From assembly GCF_047607725.1 (NCBI RefSeq), contig NZ_JBLKSS010000100.1, positions 1-10,666 of the forward strand: a stretch of 10,666 nucleotides of DNA. The letters run 5' to 3'. Numbering within the stretch: the stretch's first letter is position 1; the number at the start of each line of letters is the position of its first letter. The stretch comes from JBLKSS01 sp047607725. Lineage in GTDB: Bacteria; Pseudomonadota; Gammaproteobacteria; Enterobacterales; Enterobacteriaceae. The position numbers were made by a program, and so were the translations under genes. Under the pieces are notes generated by a model, which was given only the letters and a program-made list of their open reading frames with translations, was not told the origin of the DNA and searched no databases. Shown piece by piece: positions 6,676 to 10,666 of this stretch.

Positions 6676-7974
6676 TCATAGCGCCGAATGCGACGTGGCC
6701 GGCGTGTTTAGCGCCGCCAGCCGGGCAAAAAAGTCCGGGAAGGTTTTGTGGGTACATTGCGGATCGAGAATAGTCACCGGCGTATCGGACAGCGCCACCA
6801 GCGCAAAACACATCGCCATGCGGTGGTCGTTATAGGTACCGATGCGGGCGGCGGTCAGTCTGGCGGGCGGCGTGACGGACAGATAATCCTCCCCCTCGGT
6901 GACGGTGGCGCCCACTTTGCGCAGCTCGGTGGCCATCGCCGTCAACCGGTCGGTCTCTTTGACCCGCCAGTTGGCAATGTTGCGCAACGTGGTGGTGCCG
7001 CCGCTGGCGAACAGCGCGGTGGTGGCGATGGTCATCGCCGCGTCGGGGATATGATTCATATCCATATCGATAGCGTGCAGCGTAGCGCGGCTGCATTCAA
7101 TGTAATCGTCGCCCCAGCGAATGGTGGCGCCCATGCTCTCCAGCACATCGGCGAAGCGGATATCCCCCTGCACGCTGTGGCGGCCGATGCCGGTTACCCG
7201 CACGGTGCCGCCGCGGATCGCCGCCGCCGCCAGAAAATACGACGCGCTGGAGGCATCCCCTTCCACCAGATAATTGCCCGGCGAACGGTATACGCCGTTG
7301 CCGGTGAGGTAAAACACCTGATAATTATCGTGCCGCACCGCAATACCGAAGCTTTTCATTAACGCCAGGGTGATATCGATATAGGGTCGGGACACCAGTT
7401 CACCCTTGATGCGGATGTGGCTGTCCTGCGGCGCCATCATCAACAGCGCGGTGAGAAACTGGCTGGAGACGCTGCCGTCGACGGTGATATCGCCGCCTTG
7501 ATAGCCGCCGCGCAAACGCAGCGGCGGATAGTGCTCTTGTTCGAGGTAATCAATTTGCGCCCCGCCCTGGCGTAGCGCGTCCACTAAATGGCCGATGGGC
7601 CGCTCTTTCATGCGCGGCTCGCCGGTCAGCGTCACGTCCTGCGCCTGTAGGCACAGTGCGGCGGCCAGCGGGCGCATGGCGGTGCCGGCATTGCCGAGAA
7701 ACAGCGTCAGCGCGTCATCCGCGCGCAGCGGGCCGCCGAGGCCGTCGATTTCACAGCTGCGGCGGTCCGCCGACAGGCGGTAATTGACGCCGAGCTGGCC
7801 CAAGGCTGTCAGCATATGGCGGACATCGTCGCTGTCGAGCAGGTTGGTCAGGCGCGTGGTGCCGATGGCCTGTGCCGCCAGTAACAGGGCACGATTGGAA
7901 ACGCTTTTGGAACCCGGCAGATTGAGGGTGCCATCGACGCGCGCGATGGGATTTAAGGTCAGGGAATCCTGCAT
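6676..7974 (-). CDS. aroA: 3-phosphoshikimate 1-carboxyvinyltransferase (EPSP synthase)
   Basis: AroA joins shikimate-3-phosphate and phosphoenolpyruvate to give EPSP, the penultimate step to chorismate and so to aromatic amino acids, folates and quinones. The product is 432 residues from the ATG at 7974 (E. coli 427). Active-site signatures are all present: LPGSKS with Lys23, GNAGTAMRP (94-102; the glyphosate-sensitive class I form), EPRMKERPIG (119-128), Asp311 in NHIPDAAMT, KETDR with Glu340 and Arg343, YNDHRMAM with Arg385, and Lys410. GGAG at 7987-7990 is 12 bases upstream, rather far. An upstream TTG or GTG start would add a few residues, but E. coli AroA supports the ATG. It ends in tandem TGA-TAA. 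It is normally co-transcribed with serC, but the spacer here is 353 bases. It is intact. Confidence 0.97.
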   Translation of the reverse strand: MQDSLTLNPIARVDGTLNLPGSKSVSNRALLLAAQAIGTTRLTNLLDSDDVRHMLTALGQLGVNYRLSADRRSCEIDGLGGPLRADDALTLFLGNAGTAMRPLAAALCLQAQDVTLTGEPRMKERPIGHLVDALRQGGAQIDYLEQEHYPPLRLRGGYQGGDITVDGSVSSQFLTALLMMAPQDSHIRIKGELVSRPYIDITLALMKSFGIAVRHDNYQVFYLTGNGVYRSPGNYLVEGDASSASYFLAAAAIRGGTVRVTGIGRHSVQGDIRFADVLESMGATIRWGDDYIECSRATLHAIDMDMNHIPDAAMTIATTALFASGGTTTLRNIANWRVKETDRLTAMATELRKVGATVTEGEDYLSVTPPARLTAARIGTYNDHRMAMCFALVALSDTPVTILDPQCTHKTFPDFFARLAALNTPATSHSAL

Positions 7975-8045
7975 GTGTAACACGTTCTCCAGCAAACAAT
8001 AACGCCTGGCGCCGGCAGCCTCGTCGCGAGGATGATTCGGTAGCG

Positions 8046-8063
8046 GCCGACCCCGAGGCCGGC
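8046..8063 (-). other. Stem-loop in the serC-aroA spacer
   Basis: GCCGACC and GGCCGGC form a 7-base stem (one G-T pair on the minus-strand RNA) around a four-base loop, about 70 bases upstream of aroA. There is no T-run. It could be a transcript-stabilising or partial-attenuation structure. A hairpin between serC and aroA is known in E. coli, but equivalence is inference. Confidence 0.4.
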
Positions 8064-8150
8064 TTCGCCATTATAAGGAAAATACCTTGCACCAACGCCG
8101 CACCGATGGCGGCAACGGCCATCACCGTCCGGCGGTAAACCAGGACGCCG

Positions 8151-8305
8151 CGCAACGGCGCGGGTAACGGTCAACCCCGCTCGGCGGCGAACCGGAGCCC
8201 CACGCAACGGCAACGGGCAAGCGGAATACAACTCACCGACAACAGCCAGCGCCGCTCGGCTGGTATACCGACACACCGCGCAACGGCACGGGCAACGGGC
8301 AACCC
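8151..8305. repeat. Dispersed short repeat in the unusually long serC-aroA spacer
   Basis: A 27-base unit, consensus CGCAACGGCRCGGGYAACGG plus KCAACCC, occurs at 8151-8177 and 8279-8305 (24 of 27 identical), with a shorter 20-base version lacking the middle at 8203-8222. Both full copies are followed by a GGCGGCGAAC-type segment. The whole serC-aroA spacer (7975-8327, 353 bases) contains no convincing gene. It is several times the E. coli spacing (about 70 bases). The repeat, plus one stem-loop, is what I see in it. Confidence 0.6.
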
Positions 8306-8327
8306 GGCCACGCCGCGGCGGCGAACG

Positions 8328-9416
8328 TTACCCGTGGCGGTGAGCAAACCCCAGCATAAAGTTCACCAGCGCCTGCACGCCTTCCAGCGGCATGGCATTG
8401 TACAGCGATGCGCGCATGCCGCCCACCACCCGGTGTCCCTTCAGGGCATACAGGCCGGCGGCCTGGGACTCCTGCAAGAACAGCGCGTCAAGTTTACTGT
8501 CCGCCAATTGGAACGGCACATTCATGCGCGAACGGTTGGCCGGCGCGACGGTATTGCGATAAAAATCGCTCTCGTCGATGGTGCGGTACAGCAAGGACGC
8601 CTTGGCCTGATTGCGTTTATCCATTTCCGCAAGCCCGCCCTGCGCTTTTAGCCATTTGAACACCAGCCCCGAGAGATACCAGGCGAAGGTCGGCGGCGTA
8701 TTAAACATCGAATCGTTTTCGGCCAGCACGCTGTAATCGAGAATGGACGGCAGCACTTTGCTCGCGCGGCCCAGCAGATCCTCGCGCACGATGACCAGCG
8801 TCAGCCCGGCCGGCCCGATGTTTTTCTGCGCGCCGGCGTAGATAACCCCAAAGCGGCTCACGTCCAGCGGGTGCGACAAGATCGTGGAGGAGAAGTCCGC
8901 CACCACCACCACCCGATTGCCGAAATCAGGCAGTTCATCAATGGCCAGGCCATCAATGGTTTCATTCGGGCAATAGTGGACATAGGCGCCGTCAGCGGAT
9001 AAGGCCCAGTCGTGCATCGGTTTAATCGCGCGCAGGCCGTCTATTTCGGTGGTGACATCGATAACCCGCGGGTCGCAATATTTTTGCGCTTCTTTTATCG
9101 CGCTGTGCGCCCAATAGCCGCCATCGATATAATCGGCGCTGTCGGCATCCCCCAGCAGATTCATCGGCACCGCGGCGAATTGCGCGCGCGCGCCGCCGTG
9201 GCAAAACAGAACTTTATAATTGTCGGGGATCGCCAGCAGTTCGCGCAGGTCTTGTTCAGAGGATTGCGCCACTTCGAGAAATTCTTTACTGCGATGGCTG
9301 ATTTCCATGACCGATGTGTCCAGGCCATGCCAATTACACAATTCCTGCTCCGCCTTGCGCAACACTTCCGCCGGCAGCATTGCCGGGCCGGAGCTAAAAT
9401 TAAACACCTGATTCAT
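8328..9416 (-). CDS. serC: Phosphoserine/phosphohydroxythreonine aminotransferase
   Basis: SerC is a cytoplasmic pyridoxal-phosphate enzyme (class V, fold type I). It converts 3-phosphohydroxypyruvate to phosphoserine for serine synthesis, and its 4-carbon analogue for pyridoxal phosphate synthesis. The product is 362 residues, exactly the E. coli length. The start is NFSSGPAMLP and the cofactor lysine is Lys198 in YAGAQKNIGPAG. Also present are CPNETIDG (149-156), ADFSSTILS (173-181), FNTPPTFAWYLSG, ANRSRMNVPFQL and LKGHRVVGGMRAS. The phosphate-loop segment reads HGGARAQF where E. coli has HGGGRGQF; alanines there are acceptable in the family. A GAGG ribosome site lies five bases before the ATG. 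It is first in the serC-aroA pair and divergent from ycaO. In E. coli ycaP lies in between, and it is absent here. It is intact. Confidence 0.98.
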   Translation of the reverse strand: MNQVFNFSSGPAMLPAEVLRKAEQELCNWHGLDTSVMEISHRSKEFLEVAQSSEQDLRELLAIPDNYKVLFCHGGARAQFAAVPMNLLGDADSADYIDGGYWAHSAIKEAQKYCDPRVIDVTTEIDGLRAIKPMHDWALSADGAYVHYCPNETIDGLAIDELPDFGNRVVVVADFSSTILSHPLDVSRFGVIYAGAQKNIGPAGLTLVIVREDLLGRASKVLPSILDYSVLAENDSMFNTPPTFAWYLSGLVFKWLKAQGGLAEMDKRNQAKASLLYRTIDESDFYRNTVAPANRSRMNVPFQLADSKLDALFLQESQAAGLYALKGHRVVGGMRASLYNAMPLEGVQALVNFMLGFAHRHG

Positions 9417-9567
9417 TTTCCCTCACCACGATTTGCCAGTAATACCGCTAGATAACCTACCATGGTTTTAACACCGCCCACGGCCGGCCGCAACGCCTGA
9501 TGCTTAAGAGAATACATGGAGCCTGGCGAGAAAACACCGTATTATGGCGGTTTACCGTTGATAATAA

Positions 9568-9597
9568 GTGACCCTGAGTGACCCTGAGTGACCCTGA
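9568..9597 (+). repeat. Three perfect tandem copies of a 10-mer at the ycaO start
   Basis: GTGACCCTGA is repeated three times head to tail (9568-9577, 9578-9587, 9588-9597), with the last A forming the ATG of ycaO (9597-9599). The array occupies the place where a Shine-Dalgarno should be, and no AGGAG-like site is visible. Replication slippage is the likely origin. Confidence 0.9.
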
Positions 9598-10298
9598 TGA
9601 CACAGACCTTTATTCCAGGCAAAGATGCGGCGCTGGAAGACTCCATTGCCCGCTTTCAGGCACAGCTCGGCGCGCTTGGCTTCACTATCGAAGAAGCGTC
9701 CTGGCTTAATCCCGTGCTCCATGTCTGGTCGGTGCATATTCGCGATCGCGACTGCCCGCTATGCTTTACCAACGGCAAGGGCGCGACCTGAAAAGCGGCG
9801 CTGGGCGAGTATTTTGAACGCCTCTCCACCAACTATTTTTTCGCCGACTTTTATCTCGGCGCCACGGTCGCCGGCGGCGAATTTGTGCATTATCCCAACG
9901 AGCGCTGGTTCGCGCTTCCGGGCGACGGTGCGCTACCGGCCGGTATCCTCGATGATCATCTGTGCGCCTTTTATGATCCGGACCAGGAATTGACCGGGCG
10001 CGATCTGGTGGATTTGCAGTCCAGCAATACCGAACGCGGGATTTGCGCCCTGCCTTTCAGCCGAGTCCGACGGCGCCACGGTCTACATTCCGATGAACAT
10101 TGTCGGTAACCTGTATGTTTCCAACGGCATGTCGGCGGGCAATACCGCCAGCGAAGCCCGGGTGCAGGCGCTGTCTGAGGTGTTTGAACGCTACGTCAAA
10201 AACCGCATCATTGCGGAGGCCATCAGTTTACCGGCCATTCCGCAGCCGGTCCTGGCGCGCTATCCCGGCGTGGTGGAAGCCATCGCGACGCTTGAGAG
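9597..10298 (+). pseudogene. ycaO: ycaO pseudogene (YcaO-domain protein), truncated by an IS element
   Basis: E. coli YcaO (about 586 residues) is an ATP-binding YcaO-superfamily protein linked to RimO-dependent methylthiolation of ribosomal protein S12. From the ATG at 9597 the frame matches E. coli closely (MTQTFIPGKDAALEDSIARF, then EEASWLNPV and CPLCFTNGKGAT). A TGA at 9789-9791 replaces a lysine codon. The same frame then resumes KAALGEYFERLSTNYFFADF, lacking four codons (ASAL in E. coli), and continues through FVHYPNERWF and RGICALPFSR to about 10065. A frameshift there moves the reading to ESDGATVYIPMNIVGNLYVSN and SEVFERYVKNRIIAEAISLP, ending at VVEAIATLES next to the IS21-type end at 10299. 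Only about the first 40 per cent is present. The rest may lie beyond the element. It cannot make a full protein. Confidence 0.93.
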
Positions 10299-10314
10299 TG
10301 CTGGTTCCGGTCAC

Positions 10315-10376
10315 GTCCGATCACTGATTCCGATTTCACCTGATCACTGATTCCGGTCGCCCGATCAGCGATTCCG
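10315..10376 (+). repeat. Terminal direct repeats of the IS21-family element
   Basis: Three 18-19-base units ending in GATTCCG occur at 10315-10332, 10338-10355 and 10359-10376. A partial copy (CTGGTTCCG) lies at the very end, 10301-10309, and a degenerate fourth starts at 10382. IS21-family elements carry multiple internal terminal repeats that the IstA transposase binds. That this is their function here is inferred from family knowledge. Confidence 0.75.
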
Positions 10377-10443
10377 ATTCTGTCCGATCGCTCATCTTCT
10401 GTTCCNCNNTNCTNNGGAGACTTTTAGCTTCCGGGGGTATGGC

Positions 10444-10666
10444 ATGGCACGTAAAAAGAAGAACGAGAGAACATAAATATTCATCTATATTAATGTATTA
10501 CGCATGAAATTTGAGCAGTGTCGCTCGAATCACACCATCGCAGCAGCGCTCGGCATCGGCTGTACCACAGTGCACGATATCCTCGGCCGATTCACGGTAG
10601 CTAACCTGGTCTGGCCATTGCCGGCGGAACTGTCCCCCGTCGACCTCGACCGCCTGCTCTATCCCG
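10444..10666 (+). pseudogene. istA: istA-like transposase, 5' part, with in-frame stop
   Basis: IstA is the DDE transposase of IS21 elements. From the ATG at 10444 the product reads MARKKKNERT and then TAA (10474-10476). The same frame continues with VLRMKFEQCRSNHTIAAALG, a helix-turn-helix segment (about IAAALGIGCTTVHDILGRF) and the IS21-typical WPLPAELSPVDLDRLLYP at the window edge. The basic start followed by VLRMKFE matches IstA family N termini, so the TAA looks like a nonsense mutation. Alternatively, translation starts at the ATG at 10504, which would keep the helix-turn-helix. The DDE catalytic domain lies beyond the window, so functionality cannot be judged. Ambiguous bases just upstream mean sequence error is possible. 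Confidence 0.75.

Larger units (their letters stand above)
10299..10666 (+). mobile_element. Left part of an IS21-family insertion sequence
   Basis: The element begins at a TG (10299-10300), exactly where ycaO similarity stops. It opens with several direct repeats of a CCGATCACTGATTCCG type, as in IS21-family termini, and then carries the start of an istA-like transposase reading rightwards. The right end, istB and the target duplication are outside the window. Six ambiguous bases (10406, 10408, 10409, 10411, 10414, 10415) lie between the terminal repeats and istA, suggesting an assembly consensus across a multicopy repeat. Confidence 0.8.

Noticed and set aside
6748..7362. 204-codon plus-strand open frame opposite aroA
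   Set aside because: Low-complexity His/Gly/Ala translation typical of an antisense shadow in G+C-rich coding DNA; aroA on the minus strand has every active-site motif.
7959..8276. Minus-strand 105-codon open frame in the serC-aroA spacer
   Set aside because: It overlaps the aroA start and the spacer repeats, has an Arg/Gly/Cys-rich composition, and resembles no protein family I know.
8151..8305. CRISPR-like array in the serC-aroA spacer
   Set aside because: The repeats are irregularly spaced, diverged and only two to three in number, with no uniform spacers and no cas genes in the window.

Overview
The window looks like chromosomal DNA of an Enterobacterales bacterium (Gammaproteobacteria). 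The five intact housekeeping proteins are close to their Escherichia coli counterparts and lie in the E. coli-type order serC-aroA-cmk-rpsA-ihfB. Intact core genes sit beside freshly broken ones (ycaI/comEC and ycaO), together with an IS21-family insertion and a probable type III secretion effector gene. That mix is typical of a recently host-restricted insect symbiont of the Sodalis type. The genus is an inference; the sequence cannot prove it.

Layout from left to right. About 95-1970 (minus) is a decayed ycaI/comEC gene with frameshifts and a scrambled 3' end. 1971-2560 holds no recognisable gene, but part of it continues the open frame of its neighbour. 2561-3412 (minus) is an intact reading frame that, compared from memory, resembles the Salmonella effector SopD from end to end; it lies between ihfB and ycaI, which are neighbours in E. 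coli. 3653-3679 is the terminator of ihfB. 3717-4001 ihfB, 4094-5770 rpsA, 5885-6568 cmk, 6676-7974 aroA and 8328-9416 serC are all intact, all minus strand and co-directional. The 353-base serC-aroA spacer is unusually long and carries a short G+C-rich repeat. 9597-10298 (plus) is a broken ycaO, divergent from serC. It is interrupted by the left end of an IS21-family element (10299 to the window edge), whose istA carries an in-frame stop and whose sequence contains ambiguous bases.

How the genes work together. SerC (serine and pyridoxal phosphate synthesis) and AroA (chorismate synthesis) form the conserved biosynthetic pair. Cmk (CMP/dCMP kinase), ribosomal protein S1 and the IHF beta subunit follow as the nucleotide/translation/nucleoid block. 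These functions are kept. The dispensable functions (a ComEC-like DNA-uptake channel, and YcaO, linked to ribosomal protein S12 modification) are being lost. The SopD-like gene is the one clearly accessory intact gene and the most interesting object here. It points to host-cell interaction through a type III secretion system encoded elsewhere.

No tRNA, rRNA or CRISPR array was seen.
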